The notes under the pieces were generated by a model. The model was not told the DNA's origin and did not search any database. It saw nothing but the letters and a program-made list of their open reading frames with translations. From assembly GCF_027596085.1 (NCBI RefSeq), contig NC_072464.1, positions 15,079,624 through 15,143,623 on the forward strand: a stretch of 64,000 nucleotides of DNA. Reading direction: 5' to 3'. The DNA is from Anoplopoma fimbria. Taxonomy: Eukaryota > Chordata > Actinopteri > Perciformes > Anoplopomatidae. This document shows, one piece after another, positions 22,331 to 36,428 of the stretch. The translations under genes were made by a program, and so were the position numbers. Numbering within the stretch: position 1 is the first letter of the stretch; each line of letters opens with the position of its first letter.

Positions 22331-24043
22331 CTTTGGTATGTCGTTAAAGTTAAGTCACATCTTACCCTTTTACAGGTGTAAACCAGAAAAGTACACATAA
22401 CTGTCTTGGGTGTCTTGTTTGTTGCAGGCTGTCTGAAAAGCTTTATTCTAATTTGACACGCAACACGGACTCAATACACATTGTTCTCGTAAAGTATGTT
22501 ACAAGAATACATTTGGTGGCAAAGGTATTGAAGTGTTTTCTACGTGCAGCAGAAACGACAATTGTCTCTTCTCTATGTCGGGCGCTTCTCTCTACGGACT
22601 GCACTTAGCACATTTTATTCATGCAAGGTGTTAAACGCTGACTCACTTTCACCGACAGCAACACACATTTTCACTCTGCTGCTGTCCGAAGACTTTTTAC
22701 CTCTGACTGTACTTGTGTGATTTTTAAACATGACAGCTCTTTTAAAGTTAACTCACTATTCTCTGACAAAGCACGACAGCCAAGAAATGTATGTTTTTTG
22801 CTTGCTGCTGCATGCATTAATTATGGTGTCCATACAAAATAGATTAGATCTGCAACTTTATTGTGTGGCTGAGGCAGTTGTGGAGTTGTGGAGGTCATGG
22901 CTCACATGACTTGGCTTACGACCATCTCCCACACCAACCTGAGAAATTAAAATCAGGCAATTTATGACATTATGCCCCTCTGCTTATAGGTGGATATTAC
23001 ACCCCTTATCAGAAGGTGATCAAGTTAGTACTGCTGAGACACTGTACTGTAATTTAATAACAGAAAATTGGTGGAATCTGCAGCTTGTGATTTTAACTCT
23101 TAGCAAGCATTTTGTATATTTAAGTATGTGCTGTATCAACTATCAAATACACTGCAATCCATTATTGTTTCTAGACTATGTCACGGTTTAACACAAAGAA
23201 CAGCTCCTATGTGTATTTTAAGTCTGTAACTGTTTCTAGAAACATTGTGCTGTATTACAGAGAGGACAGGAAGTCTGATGTGTCATTGGTTATTTTTCTA
23301 TTTCCCTGCAGGACACGTTTGACTTTGAGAATACATGGGTCTGTCTGTTGGCTTGTCCCCTGTTGTCTCCCAGTTTGCCACTATTGTATGCTTGTTGTAT
23401 GACAACACTGAATCGCATTTGTCTCCTAGATGCTAACTCACAGTGAGTCTTATCTTTAGTGTTTCCTTTACTGCCATTTGCTAGAAAAGAATCGTCTTGT
23501 CATTATTTGTCATGAATGAAGTATCTAGAGAGGACACAGGTTTTAAGAGTAACGTGATTTGATGGATTTGATGATGGCCTTTTCATTGGTTATTTCCATG
23601 CATATAGTAAAACATACCAAATACATCTCTGTAGCCAAAGTATCTCCAAATACATAGGGAGGCAAGTATAAATATGTCAGTCCCTCTGATATGGAACATC
23701 CTTTTTTTGTCAGTGGGTTTTTTCCACAAGTTAAGACATTTAGTCCTAGGCTTTTAATTTGAGAGCTCTTATCTGTATCTGTGAAAAGAGTGCTTTGCTG
23801 TAGAGGCTGTTATCGGCCTTCTTTGCCCCTAAACTGTTCTTATTAGCCAACTGACTAACAATCTATGGCAAATGGACTCAGTGTGGCGCAGCACAAAGAG
23901 AACTAGCAGGAATTCTTTGCCTCTCATTTTGAATCTAGTTTTTTCTACTTTATATTCACCATATACTCTTCTGCATCTCCTTATCTTTCTTTCGTTCACA
24001 CTTGTGTGCCCGTACATGTAAGCTTGAGTATCTTTGGGCTGCT

Positions 24044-24046
<3 letters not shown>

Positions 24047-24112
<66 letters not shown>
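24047..24112. repeat. (CT)n microsatellite
   Basis: About 32 CT units. Confidence 0.97.
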
Positions 24113-24121
<9 letters not shown>

Positions 24122-26086
24122 AGTTCAGTTTAATTACAGGATGCTTTATTGGTATGAATGTGGATGATACATTATTGCCTTAGCTGCACTATTGAATAAA
24201 TTTTCATATGAAAAAAAAGATAAGTAGTCACAGGAGGACAGATATTTTAAACACTAAAGCAGCGTTTCTTCCTCCTCAAATTCTGATCTGAACTATGCTG
24301 CTTTCTGCCGTTCCATTTCAGGGGTTGCTAGGTTACCACAAGCATATAACACGTCTTTGTCCCATAATATTGCACTGCTGTGTTCTAGCTATCTACATTT
24401 TTATAACCTGTTTTGTTTACTTTTTCCTCTGTTCCGGATTTCCTGCATTTCTCAGAGTATAATTTTACAGTATAACTGGAGTTTCATGCACACAATTAAG
24501 TTGGTGTTGTTTTTCCACAAATAGGACCAATTTCCAGCTCGTCTTGATTAAACCCATTACTGACCTTCCTCTGCACTGAGATAACAAATTGATATCGATT
24601 GTCTCATCTTCTTGGTAAGACCAACAAGTCCTTATACGTGCATGATAAAATAGATTGTTTGCATTAAGACTCATAAGAGTGTTTTTTTCAGATCTGCAAC
24701 TGAAACTACTTTGTTATTGTTGGAAAAAGATCATCATAATGGGATCCCCACCAATAGCAGCAGCCCCTCCCAGGTCTGGAAGAATGTATAATAAAACTGC
24801 TGTTAACGGTTTATTCATCTTTAAATTACAGCCATTTAATTAACTCCTTTAATCTAATTTCCATTATAATAATCCATGTGTGGAAGGAGGACGACATCTT
24901 TCCAGTTATGCTTATCAGCCTGTTCAGGGAATGTGCTGCCGCCTCACAGGTCATAGTTCACTTGGGTCTGGGACTTCATTTATGAGGGAAATAAGCATAG
25001 ACTGTATAAAAGTAGGAAATAAGGGACTTGCCAGAGTTGCAGCTCAATTAGATTTCCATGTTGGTGGAAGTCCATTTTGCTCTAAAAGATGCACTTATTG
25101 GATAACTTGTGCAGAAAATCCAAGAACAGCAAACATTTTACACCATGTAAAACCCATGTGAGCCACGTCAGCCCATCACATTTCATTATTTTCTTAGAAG
25201 CTGCTTTTGATGATTAATGTAGCTACTGATATCAAAAATCTTATTCCTAATTGGACAGGAAATAATAGTATGAAGAACATAAATGGTGGAATATTTCTAA
25301 AATGTCTAATCCCATGGATTATTATTTTCGAGTAAGTACACTGTATGACTAAATAACTGACACTATCTCAATGTACAACATGGTATTTTTTTATTATTGG
25401 AATTTATTTTTTTCTATCTGCAATTGTCCTTACCATAGAATACTTTATTTCAATGGTCCTGACTGTGAAGAACGTACTTCTCTGTGTATATATAGGTATG
25501 AGCTTTTTTTCTTTGCATGTCATGCAACATGCAAAGAACCATTTAGTACATTACATGCACATACATATTGCATATTTTAAATCTGTGGCTCTGTGTAATC
25601 ATGTGTTCATTTGTGTTTGTGTGTCTGTGCTGTGGTGCTCCTGAATGTGTGTGTGTGTGTGTTTGTGTAAGTGAGAGAGAGTTGGAAGGGAAAGCATGCC
25701 TTCGAAATGAGGTTGCCTTAGAAACATCAGAGGGTTTGATAGAGGCAGTGCTCAAAAGCCACATTGGAGATGATCAACCATTGGACAAAATTGGCCCGTC
25801 AGCCTTGTTTACTTCAGTGCGATCTATGCTCTGTGCGTGCTTGTACCACCAAGGTGGGTTTGCGCACAGTCACGCACACACACACACACTCACTCACACA
25901 CACAAATGAATACATTACACCGAGGTCAACAGCCAGCAGCATCGATCACTGAGCTTCCCCTCCCTAGAAAGGTCCTGAACACAACCCTGGATTTCAGCAC
26001 TACTGTTTAAACCAGGTTTTTGTCTTGTTTTTATGTGATTTTCTAGTTGTTTTATTTTTAAACTCGTATTTTTCAGGTATTGAATG

Positions 26087-26135
26087 CTTCTGTCTTTGAA
26101 AAGTCATATATAAATAATGTTTATTATTATCATAT
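26087..26135 (+). mobile_element. LINE-like 3' tail fragment
   Basis: ctttgaaaagtcatatataa then ataatgtttattattatcat, a worn copy of the fish LINE 3' end of the type gaaaggcgctatataaataa plus (ATT)n. Confidence 0.45.
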
Positions 26136-29100
26136 AATTATTGTTCATTTTGCTGTACATTACCATGCGCAAAAAAAGCTTGATATGGTATCAATCGGTT
26201 ATTAATCAGATCTTATGCATGAGAGTTATGTGTTAATATGATCCTTAGTGTGTGCATGATTACTTTTGTGACCTCCCACACATTCACAAGACCTTGACAA
26301 AGGTCCCATCTTGCTGGTTGACAATAAGCCGTCAGACTAATGAAACAGCTTTCCTCAACAAGAATCTAAATTATAATGCTAATTCTGTTGGAACACTGCT
26401 TAAGTAAACACAGCGGGAGCTTCTGCATAAATTCATACTGATTCGACAAATTGGAGTTGATGCACTTATTTTTACACAGGAACTTTAAACAGAGACTCAT
26501 GCACTGACGCAACACAAAGCTGACAGAGGGATGAGACAATCGGTAGAGAATAGAGGGATCTTCAAGTTAAACAACAGGATTTCACCGGCTCTACTGGAGG
26601 CTTTGTCGCCTAGCAGTGCCCACAGGTTGCTTGATTGAGCAGCTGCCGTATCAATTCAGGGGCCCCAGCGGTGGCTATTTGTAGCTCAGAGGTACCTTCC
26701 ACAATAAATCTCTTGACACAGATAAAGATTAGACACATGTTCACATAACACACTCACAAACACAACCCTCTCACATTGCGCTCGTTGCTACAATCCAGTG
26801 TACTTGTTGGATAAACTAGAGCTTTAGCTCATACACATTTGTGGCTACCCAAATACATATTTTGAAATATAGAAGCTCTCGTCCCTGAGCGCTGAGAGCT
26901 TTTTTTTTTACATTTGATGTGAGATGACAGCAGGAAGCCCCTTTAGGGCTGCGATACATAGACATCAATTTCAGGCACTGTGGATTTGCATGGGCAGTAC
27001 TTCCTGCAAACAAGCTGGGACAAAGGCAAAAATACCAACATTGGGTTATGAGTTACAAATATAACAGGAATAGATGCTATAGGCTTCAGGTGTTAGACCA
27101 AGAATGTATTTGCACTATGCACCACAGCCAATCTGTGTTTCAGATAAAAGTCTTATAAAAAAAAAAAAAAAAAAAGCCATTTATTTGTTTTTCCCCATAC
27201 CTGCCTTCTAATCTCAGACCAATATACAAGACACCAATCAACCAGTCCAGTAAGTCAGTCTGACAAGTAATCAGTCAATCAATACAATGATCATGAGTCA
27301 TAATTCTGTAACTCCTCGCGGTGACAGCCTGGACCCAGACGTCTGAATCAATTCTCATATCTCTGATTTGTTCAGTCATTCAATTAATTAAGTTAAACCA
27401 AATGGAAAGTTGATCTGATTATTAGGATTAGTCTCTGCTTATCTCATGTTTAAATGATAACATTTAAACAAGATATTCTTGTCTCTTAAGGTCCTGTGAA
27501 CAATCAGTTTCTCCATAGTTTTTTATTGGTTGTAACCTCTGCCCAAACAGTCCACAGAATGACCAATTATGGGGCTTTTATTTTCGCCCCAATCAAGTAT
27601 CTGGCATGTCTATTTCCTCCCAGCTTCTGGATGTATGTTCACAGTCAATCGATACTCATCTTCACCTGTGTATTACAGCATATTGTTTTCTATCATTGCA
27701 TCGCTCTCACCTCTTCTAATTGCTTTTTAACACCCTCAGCCCTCTCTATTAGCTCAATCTTCTCACCCTCTTTTTCTCATTTCTCAATCATTTGTTTCCT
27801 TGGTCTCTCACTTTCACCACCAATTTTCCTTTGCCTACCCTGCTTTTTTATCCTCCTGGTCTCCTGATCTTCTTCTTTCTTATGCTTTTTCTTCTCCTTT
27901 CCTTTTCTTCCTCATCTCCATCTCATTCAACCTTCCATTACTTGCTCCCTTTCCCCCCTGTTCCCATCTGACATCTGCCATTTACTGCCTAATTGTCATC
28001 CTCCCCTCCCCTCTAACATTGTGAGAAATACCAATAAGGAGGTTGCCTGTTTGTAGCCGGTGCTACATGCACCACTACTTCATACTCTCCTGCAACCTGC
28101 AAGAGTGCAGCAACTGCACTGAGCAGGCCCGTATCGCGCAGAAAATCACTGACTTCACAGCCGACCCCTGCCTACACACGCAACACAGCGTGGGAGTGTG
28201 TAGGGGACATTTTGGAAATAAACTAAAACAAAATACAGAGAAAATCAAGTTTTGGCATATAACTACCTACAATGGAAGCCAAAAACCAAGGTTTTAGTTG
28301 CTGGAAACAATTGTTTGGATAGTGACTAATGTGTGGGTGATGTATTCAGCAGATTAGAAATATGTTTTACATGAAGTAAAATGAGGCTGACGGTTGAATA
28401 CTTTGTATTATACCCAAAGACACCCCTCAGTATATGCCTGTTGTATCGAGTGACAATCCAACTACAGCTGATGAAGCAGAATCCTAAGGCAATCTAAATG
28501 AATGCCAATAACTCAATTGATTTGTGATCCCTTTGTTTTAACTTTCATTACATTCTATTCAATATCAATTACAGGTTATTTAATGTTATTGTAACTTCCA
28601 AAGATTAACACAAGTGCTGGAAATGTCATAATCCATCACATCACATACACAGAGTTTAAATACCCAGTGGGATGCACTCTTTTTGTTAAATATTAGATCA
28701 TTTTGTAGCCATTTGTTGATATCCTGCACATGTAACTTAACTGGATACATGCACCTATGTGGGTATCTGTTAAGTACTTGAGAGAGAGAGCGAATGCATA
28801 GGGCTTCAACTAGTCTGAACTGGCCAATTAGATTCAAAACATCTTCTCTGTTCTCTCTCCTGTCTATTGCCATAGCTTGAGGATGTTTTATAATTCAGAT
28901 ACTGTGCTGTAATTTTCTCTCAGAGTATGCAGATCTCCATGTCAGTCCACCCATTTAATCATTTTAGACAACGTGTCAGACTACACGCCCATTAAGTACT
29001 ACAAGCTTCCTAGATGAAGAGCAGCGTTATCTCTGTCCATCTCTCTCTGGCTGATTTCTTACATACCGCGTTATGTCTCCAGAAGACTCTGTTTGCTTTA

Positions 29101-29222
29101 ATATGTTCGCCATATCAGACGAGCCGTTGTATGAGGATAAGTTGTGACAGACGCATTTGCACATACAAACTGGTTTGTGTGTTCTTGCGTTTGTCTTTTA
29201 TTGGCCCTTGTTTTAATATCTG

Positions 29223-29293
29223 TTTGTGTTTCCTTTGTTAAAGTTCTTTGTGACAAAGCACTCTGTGACAAGTGCTTTATAAATAAATCTTAC
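29223..29293 (+). mobile_element. LINE-like 3' tail fragment
   Basis: gttctttgtgacaaagcact... acaagtgctttataaataaa, the common fish non-LTR 3' end (AAGTGCTTTATAAATAAA). Confidence 0.5.
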
Positions 29294-30539
29294 ATGATTT
29301 GACTGCCCGGCAAATAATATGATGGGTGGGATAAAAATACTTCTTGAAGCACGGCTCCACCAGTGAACCATGGTCATGGAGAAGGGCAGGATGAGAGAGG
29401 CTTTCAGACAGCATTATGCAGGTTGACTGAAAATTTAATTGGAACACTCATGAATTAAATTGAGATCTCATGTTAATAATGTACGCCGGGAATGCAGAGT
29501 CCATTGATAGAGCACTTGTTTTTATTTTAATCACGTTGTCTGAATAAGAGAAGATGGCTCTAATGAAGATGGTTTTATCTGTAAATTGTGTTCATCTATA
29601 CGTGTGTGTGTGTGTGAGTGTTTGAATTTTTGTGCACTGCAATAAGAAAAGGTTTTCTCAGTAGCTCTGAGCTTTGAAGTGTCCATTCAAAACAGGTTTT
29701 AAAAGGGTAGTTTAACAGCAGCATTTTCAAAATATATGCAACAGATTTAAGTAATCAAATGGCAGGAGAAAACTTATTTATTTATTTATTTTTCATAATT
29801 TCTCAGTTTTTCCCTGTTGCACAGTTTGGATTTGGTTCTAATGCGATTACAGCACTACAAACATCCACTTGTTTTTATGATTTTTCTTTACAGATTTGGA
29901 AAAAGAATGATGAAACACCTGTCATGATGCCAGTATCCATTTCAACATATCTTTCCAAAAAATCTCAGCATATATTGAGTCTAAATACAGCTGTTATAAT
30001 ACAAACAGTATATTACATATTATTATAATACAGTTAAGCATCAAATTAAAGAGCATTTTTAGAATAATAAGTTTGAATGAAATGAGGAATTATGTGAATA
30101 TGCATGCAAATTAATGTAAATTAATTGTCCTTGCTCGTGAGTTCAAAAAATGTGCGATGTTATCTAATGTCTGAAGGTTACCCAGAGTAGGGAACGAGTT
30201 CAGGATTGGTAGTGTGTGTCGAAGAGACAGAAAAAGTGTTTAAGACATCAATGAATATTTTAAGAGAGAGCAGGAGCTGTGGGAGTAATGGGTGAACTGA
30301 AAGAGAGTTGGGCTGCTGAGCGACGAAGAGATAATTTAATAGACGAATAGAGCAAATGTGTTAGAGGAGAGATGGAAAAGCTGGAGGGATGGGAGATGAA
30401 TGAATGGCAGACTAATCTGGACTAAGCGATGGAGAGAAGTACTGACATTAATTTAATAAGATGAATGAACGGACAAAGAGATGCATTGTGCAATGTTAAA
30501 AAAATCCCCAAACCTGTTAAGGCTTGTGACTAACTTAAG

Positions 30540-30576
<37 letters not shown>

Positions 30577-30829
30577 TTTTGTGTGTGTGGTTTCACAGAT
30601 GTAATTAAATGGTTTAGAGGTCAGGACACTTACTTTAGCCTGATGATGTTTGGAAGAAGAAAACAGAGAAATAAGAATCCTAGGACAGGAAACATGTAAG
30701 CAATATCATTTAAAATTGTGTGCACGGACGAGCTCAGTCTCCGGACACTGATTTCTATCAGGCAATAGTGAAATTAAACAAGGGCCACCTCTCCAACGTT
30801 TTTTGCACTGATGTCAAACAAGAGCAGCA

Positions 30830-31005
30830 CTTGAGCTAAGCAAGGTGGCATTTAGACCGACCAGAGGTTACTTGAGGGCACTTTCGATGACCAAAGAGGC
30901 CCTAGGGGGTATGACCAGGGGTATAGGGCATCTGGACTGACCAGAGGGGCTTTTAGGAGCACTTGAGCTGAGCAGAGGAGCCCTAGGGTCACTCATTTGT
31001 CCCTT
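30830..31005. repeat. Degenerate minisatellite-like patch
   Basis: Recurring variants of gaccagagg...cttgagggcact and cacttgagctgagcagagga then gccctaggg; three to four imperfect units (starts near 30828, 30856, 30888, 30938, 30959). Confidence 0.5.
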
Positions 31006-32285
31006 TGCTGTGAAATTAGGGCACAAATTGAAGTAGATAGGGGCAGTCAATCAGAATCAAATCTGCTAAATTTGAGCACAGATCCAGGCACAAATAGACA
31101 ATAAGAGCATAAAAGGGATTAGTCTGTCAGCTGCTCTGGTTGCAAGAAATTTCAAGATTGACAATTTTCTTCAGGTAGCATCAAAGCATTACATTCATAC
31201 AAAAAAAAAGCCAAACTGGTCCTGATGACATTGTGGACCTATGGAAAAATTATGGAAAAATTTGTCTTGCCTTTTGAATATAAATGTCCTTCTTTCAATG
31301 AGTGGTTGTATTTGTACCTCAGGATTCAATTTTAAATGCAGTAATCATGCTTTATCTGAGTAATATAAGACTGACAGATACTGGCAGTGATTTAAAACCA
31401 GAGATTAAATTGAATTGAAGCTTGTCAGAGATGAGCTGAGCTCCACTTATCTCCATCCAAATTACTTCCTGCTGCAGCTCAGCTCCAGCTTCTGGTTGTA
31501 ATAACATAATGAGTCAAACAGTAGAGGTATACTCAAAAAATGAAATTAAGGAGATACTATTCACAGGAGTGTGGATAATCCGCATAGGCCCTTTATCATT
31601 TTACAGTGACTTTTTGCTTGTTTGTTTATGGTTTCACTCAGGGTTGTTGCATAAAATCCTAGACCTTCGTGCATATGCAGTCTCAGTGAACATTATTATA
31701 ACAATATTTTCTGGGGGTATAAATGTAAAAATTTTAATTACATATACAACTTTAATTACAGGCTTTTTGAGTGCCTTGCATGAATATTACCATTATTTGC
31801 ACACTAGGACACAACTTTCACCTGCCACAAAGATGCCAGTGGGTTGATCTCATAGTGCATTCCAGTCTTTCACTGCTACTCTCTCCTGCTAGGACTCATA
31901 ATATGCATTCAGAGGTTTTTAACATGCATAATGCATGATTGACATAAGACTTTAATAAAGCACTTAAAATCAGCAACTAATTGTTCAACACTGCACAATT
32001 TGTAATCTTGGTGAAGGGGCAATTAGCTGAAAAGTACAATCCAGGCTTGTAAAAGAATGCCCTTTCAAGTTCTCTATCCCATGTGCCACCTATCTACTCA
32101 ATGACACAGAGCTCCATTCATTTGTGTAACTGGTGCAATTAAAGAGAAGATTTATGATTAATAAATAATATTATATCCCAAGTTGACTCTCACAGATACC
32201 TGGGCATACACATTTACAACAAAAGACATGGAATGTGAATTAGCATCCCACTCTGGGTGCTGTCTTTGATTAAACTATAATCAGG

Positions 32286-32440
32286 CAGGCTCAGGAGATC
32301 ATTTCAGACCCCACCCATGTCCTCCACCCTGAGTACCAGCATCTCCCCTCAGGCTGTGCCCTTCCTCTCAGGTTTTCCTTCAAGACAAAATTGCCTTTGG
32401 GGAAAATAAAGTGTTTCTTTTCTTATTTTATCTTAAAGAA
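32286..32440 (+). mobile_element. Degenerate LINE ORF2 C-terminus and 3' tail
   Basis: From 32295 the frame reads EIISDPTHVLHPEYQHLPSG, then CALPLR, close to the IISDPSHPL...LLPSGRR-R-PL motif found near the end of fish non-LTR reverse transcriptase ORFs. It is followed by a short UTR with ttggggaaaataaagtgttt and TTATTT repeats. Old and truncated, with no intact ORF. Confidence 0.6.
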
Positions 32441-32749
32441 AACAAAAAATAATTAATGATCAGAGAACTTTGACTTATTAAGATGCTTCCATACAGGTGC
32501 ACTGTATGGACAATTAAGCCATCGGTCTTCTATCATACTCTATGACATGTATGAAAATATTAAGCAGGCTCAGTTGACAAAAGGAACAGCTCTAATATAA
32601 TTTTGAATTATTGTGACATGGATGGCAGGAGCTACAGTCTGTACAGATTGTTCCAATAGGAGCAGCACTATGGACGTCATTTATCCGTCTCCTCCAAAAC
32701 CAAATCACTGTTGAAAAATGTATCTGTTTTCAGATTTGACAACTCTATA

Positions 32750-32910
32750 GGGTAAAGTTTGAATAGGTTTAGCCACAAAAACAACTGTGTCAAGGTTAGG
32801 GAAACATCATGGTTTGGGTTAAAATAACTTTTTCAAGATTTGGGGACCTTTGTTGTCATGGTTACAATAATAAACACATGGTTAGGGTTATGGAACAATT
32901 GTGTTCATGC
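32750..32910. repeat. Interspersed GGTTAGGG-type repeat
   Basis: aaggttagggaaacatcatg then gtttgggttaaaataact, and a later gttagggttatgg, resemble a fish dispersed repeat made of short TTAGGG-like modules. This is not a telomere array, since the units are not contiguous. Confidence 0.4.
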
Positions 32911-33649
32911 TTAAAAAAAACATTTCAAACAGCTGTTGACCCATCCATCCATCTCAACCTCCTGCCTACATGGACTTTGTGAATGGAATGAAGCCTTATT
33001 AGGCTTTTTGATAATTAGGTTAATCAGGTATGGATTGATTATCTTGATATGAAGGCTATCATCAAATCAAAACAGACCTTATTACGTATGTATACATGTA
33101 TCTTCTTTCTGCAAATGTATTACATTTATTTTAAAAACTGTGCATTATTGACTAGGGATGTCGCCTCATGATTCTGTCAGGCTTGGCTAGAACAGGAGAG
33201 TGATGACAAACATAGGTGACGCTTTGCCCCTTAAAGTCCCTACGTCCAAGTATGAGGACTTGCCGCCCCTAACAGATCCAGGTCTCTGTTTAAATGTATG
33301 CCCTTACATTCAAAGCTTGGCAGTTTTAGAGTTATTCCTCGGATTTTACTGATAACTTCTTTGGGTTGTTCGGGGCTAACCTCTGGCTACATCCCTAACC
33401 TTTTAATCCCATATGATCCTGAGCCCAGCCTCAGATACTCATGCAGTGCTTTTTTGGGGCGCTGAAAAAGAATGAGTATAATGCCCTATGGCTTTGTAAA
33501 GCTTAGACTATAGGTCAATGTCATCCTCTTAAATCACATCTCAAACCGTCCACTGGACAAATAAAGCCTTTTCTGCAAATTGACCTCTAGGTTTTTTTTT
33601 ATTTTGCCTTATTAAAAAGATGCTTAGACAACCTGCTTTAAAAGAGGGG

Positions 33650-33672
33650 AAAGGGGGGGGGGGGGGGGGGGG
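33650..33672. repeat. Poly(G) run
   Basis: More than 20 G in an almost unbroken run (aaaggggg...gggcatc). Confidence 0.95.
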
Positions 33673-33877
33673 CATCACTGAGGAATAAGCAAGCAAGTGC
33701 AGGGGCAGACAGGGAGGCAGACGGGCAGACAAAGAGATGAATGTGTGGATGGAAGATTGTTGAGGAGAGGAATAGAAAGTTCTGAATGCTGCTGCGGCAG
33801 GCTGTGCTGACGTGAGGAGTGTTCCCAAACACAGTTAGTAGCGACTGCAGACCCACTGCATTACCATACTCACACAC

Positions 33878-33901
33878 ACACAGACACACACACACACAAA
33901 G

Positions 33902-33940
<39 letters not shown>
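33878..33940. repeat. (CA)n microsatellite
   Basis: CA repeats with interruptions (cacagacaca, aaagacgcac). Confidence 0.93.
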
Positions 33941-33941
<1 letters not shown>

Positions 33942-34267
33942 CGACACATACACTCAGGGCCTAAGGGAGAAAGCTGCATGCAGGCAGAGCTGAATAGAGA
34001 ACAGAATCACCTGTCCTGGTCCTGAAGAGGTCACTGTGTACTCCAGCACCATTTGTGTGAAAATGTGCGTGTGTGGGCATGTCTTTGCTACAGGTTTGTG
34101 TGAGCATGCATTGAGTTTTCTTTTTTGTCTCAAGATCTTTCATTTGTCTGTGCTTCTTTTAGTTTTTATTTTACATGTAATGGGACCTTCTACAGGTGTG
34201 TGTAAAAATGTGTGTTGCAATGTGTGTTTATGCACCATATGGGATTTGTGCGATGGTGTGCACTTGG

Positions 34268-34271
<4 letters not shown>

Positions 34272-34339
<68 letters not shown>
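34272..34339. repeat. (GT)n microsatellite
   Basis: About 34 GT units, the first of a cluster of arrays upstream of the neuroligin coding sequence. Confidence 0.97.
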
Positions 34340-34341
<2 letters not shown>

Positions 34342-34475
34342 CCCTGCACAGGTCGGTCCTCTACTCTCCATTCTCCCCAGTCTGCGCTTCCTCATGGAGC
34401 TATAGGTGCGTATCATTGGATCAGTAGCTGCTGCCCGCCACACTGTCCAATCGCATCTAGGGAGAGGAAGAGACA

Positions 34476-34499
34476 CAGGGAGAGGGAGAGAGAGAGAGG

Positions 34500-34537
<38 letters not shown>

Positions 34538-34592
34538 AAGAGAGAGAAAGAGAGAGAGAGATGGGGGAGGGAGGAGAAAGAAAGGAAGAGAG
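34476..34592. repeat. (GA)n purine tract
   Basis: Over 100 bases of GA/GAGA with AAG interruptions, just upstream of the candidate neuroligin first exon. Confidence 0.95.
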
Positions 34593-34679
34593 GGAGATTG
34601 ATCATTTGAACGTCCTGGGCCTTGCAATCCTTTAAGAGACGCTTAAATTTCTACTACATCCAAAAACGTATTCCTTTTT

Positions 34680-34795
34680 TCCCCCACATCCATCTTTTCT
34701 CGGACTGAAGGCTTGAGTTTTTTCTTCTTGTTTCTTTTATTGGGGTTATTCCCACCCAGGAGACGTGCCATCGCCACCACCACCACCACCACCAC

Positions 34796-34827
<32 letters not shown>

Positions 34828-34946
34828 GAGGAATATCTCCCAATATCCCATCCCAGGCACGTCGGATAAACTGCAGCAGCGAAAACACAAGGCGAATATT
34901 GCGGTGGACATGGTCCCTGAGATTTCACACCTCTTATCCTGGCTTG
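34680..34946 (+). other. Candidate neuroligin 5'UTR exon
   Basis: GC-richer stretch with a compound triplet repeat ending in a good donor (ggcttg then gtacgt at 34947). The next acceptor, cttttccag at 36535, opens the exon containing the neuroligin ATG. Neuroligins usually have at least one untranslated first exon. The left end is not defined. Confidence 0.35.
34774..34827 (+). repeat. (CCA)8(GCA)n triplet repeat
   Basis: Eight CCA units (34774-34797) followed directly by seven GCA, one ACA and two GCA (34798-34827). Confidence 0.97.
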
Positions 34947-35035
34947 GTACGTTACATCATATATATTCTGATTAGATTTTTTTTTTTAAATCTTATTTTA
35001 CTGCGGCGAGGATGCAGGTTGAGGCTTTTGCATTT

Positions 35036-35037
<2 letters not shown>

Positions 35038-35080
<43 letters not shown>
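35038..35080. repeat. (GT)n microsatellite
   Basis: About 21 GT units shortly after the candidate neuroligin 5'UTR exon. Confidence 0.96.
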
Positions 35081-35082
<2 letters not shown>

Positions 35083-35467
35083 TGTGTTTTGCCGTAGTCA
35101 GCTCCAGTGCAGATAGAGATTCAGTCGGGATATTATACCTCACAAGCAAGCGTTTTGTTACTACACTTCCTTCATGTTCTTCTCTTATACCGTATTAATA
35201 ATTGGAATGAGAATTCATCGCGGATTTATCTGTTTTTTCTCTCTCTGTATAAACATATAAGGGGAGGGTGGCAAGCGGGCTTGCCTTGATAAATGGAGCG
35301 TTATTCATCAGCGTGTGTGTGATCACCACCGGAATGTTAACTAGCACCTCGGACAGCCGACACCAATACAATCTAACATGGGAGGAGCGATAGTACTGAT
35401 CATGTTGACACTCTAATATATGTTCTGCTTAGTATGGGTGCGCGTATGTGGGTGGGTGTGTGTGTTT

Positions 35468-35468
<1 letters not shown>

Positions 35469-35536
<68 letters not shown>
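35469..35536. repeat. (GT)n microsatellite
   Basis: About 34 GT units. Confidence 0.97.
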
Positions 35537-35537
<1 letters not shown>

Positions 35538-35634
35538 TTACACGGAAATGTATGTTGCTGCTCTCGTGTGTGTATATGTTAATATTCTGCCCTAAGGCCC
35601 TCTGAGAGAGATAGCAGTGTCGGCCGGGGAGCAG

Positions 35635-35636
<2 letters not shown>

Positions 35637-35710
<74 letters not shown>
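35637..35710. repeat. (GT)n microsatellite
   Basis: About 37 GT units. Confidence 0.97.
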
Positions 35711-35712
<2 letters not shown>

Positions 35713-36117
35713 AAGAGAATGTGTGTGAGCATATATAGAGAGATCAAGAAAGTGTGTGTGTGCGCATCTTTGGATAGAGAAAAAAACAACAACCATATGT
35801 GTGCGTTTGTGTGTGTGTGTATTATCAAAGAGACATAAAGTAGTGGTGTGTGCATACAATACATCTGTGAGAGAGAGAGAGAGAGAGAAGAGAAAAGAGA
35901 ACAAAGTGTGTGTATCCGTGTGTGTGTCACAGGCTTCCTACCTTATGCTACATGCAGGTCAGGAGCCCCATGGTGTATTCAGGGTTTAATTAAGCATGTG
36001 AAGTGACTCTCCATCCCCCCCCCCCCACCCCCCCCACCCAACACCCCCCACCAACTAGGTCCTGTGATCTGTGAAATAGTGTGTTGTGAGGATGTGACAT
36101 ATGTCTGCGGCTAAAAG

Positions 36118-36120
<3 letters not shown>

Positions 36121-36206
<86 letters not shown>
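36121..36206. repeat. (CA)n microsatellite
   Basis: About 43 CA units. A C-rich run (36015-36049) lies just upstream. Confidence 0.97.
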
Positions 36207-36209
<3 letters not shown>

Positions 36210-36381
36210 TCACTCATATGCCATTCCTGTGTGACACAGCAGCCCTGACAGTCTGACACCGAGTTAAGCTGAGCGGACAACATCTCGTTTGCCCTATCTA
36301 TCGCTCTTGTATCTATTTTTATCACGGACAGCAGCGAGGTAGCACAGACTATTTTTCTGATGTGGTGTGTAAGTTTGCTGC

Positions 36382-36428
<47 letters not shown>

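Larger units (their letters stand above)
16936..34640. other. About 17.7 kb with no recognisable gene
   Basis: Read on both strands. Open frames here are short, Cys/Val or Thr/His repeats from (GT)n/(CA)n, or AT-rich noise, and none has flanking splice sites plus recognisable protein sequence. It contains the microsatellites and retroposon fragments listed separately. Confidence 0.6.

Noticed and set aside
28043..28297. Cys-containing open frame beginning MPVCSRCYMHHYF
   Set aside because: Cysteine spacing fits no zinc-finger pattern I know, and no flanking exons were found.
32870..32900. Interstitial telomere repeat (gttagggtta)
   Set aside because: Only isolated TTAGGG-like units within a dispersed repeat, not a tandem array.
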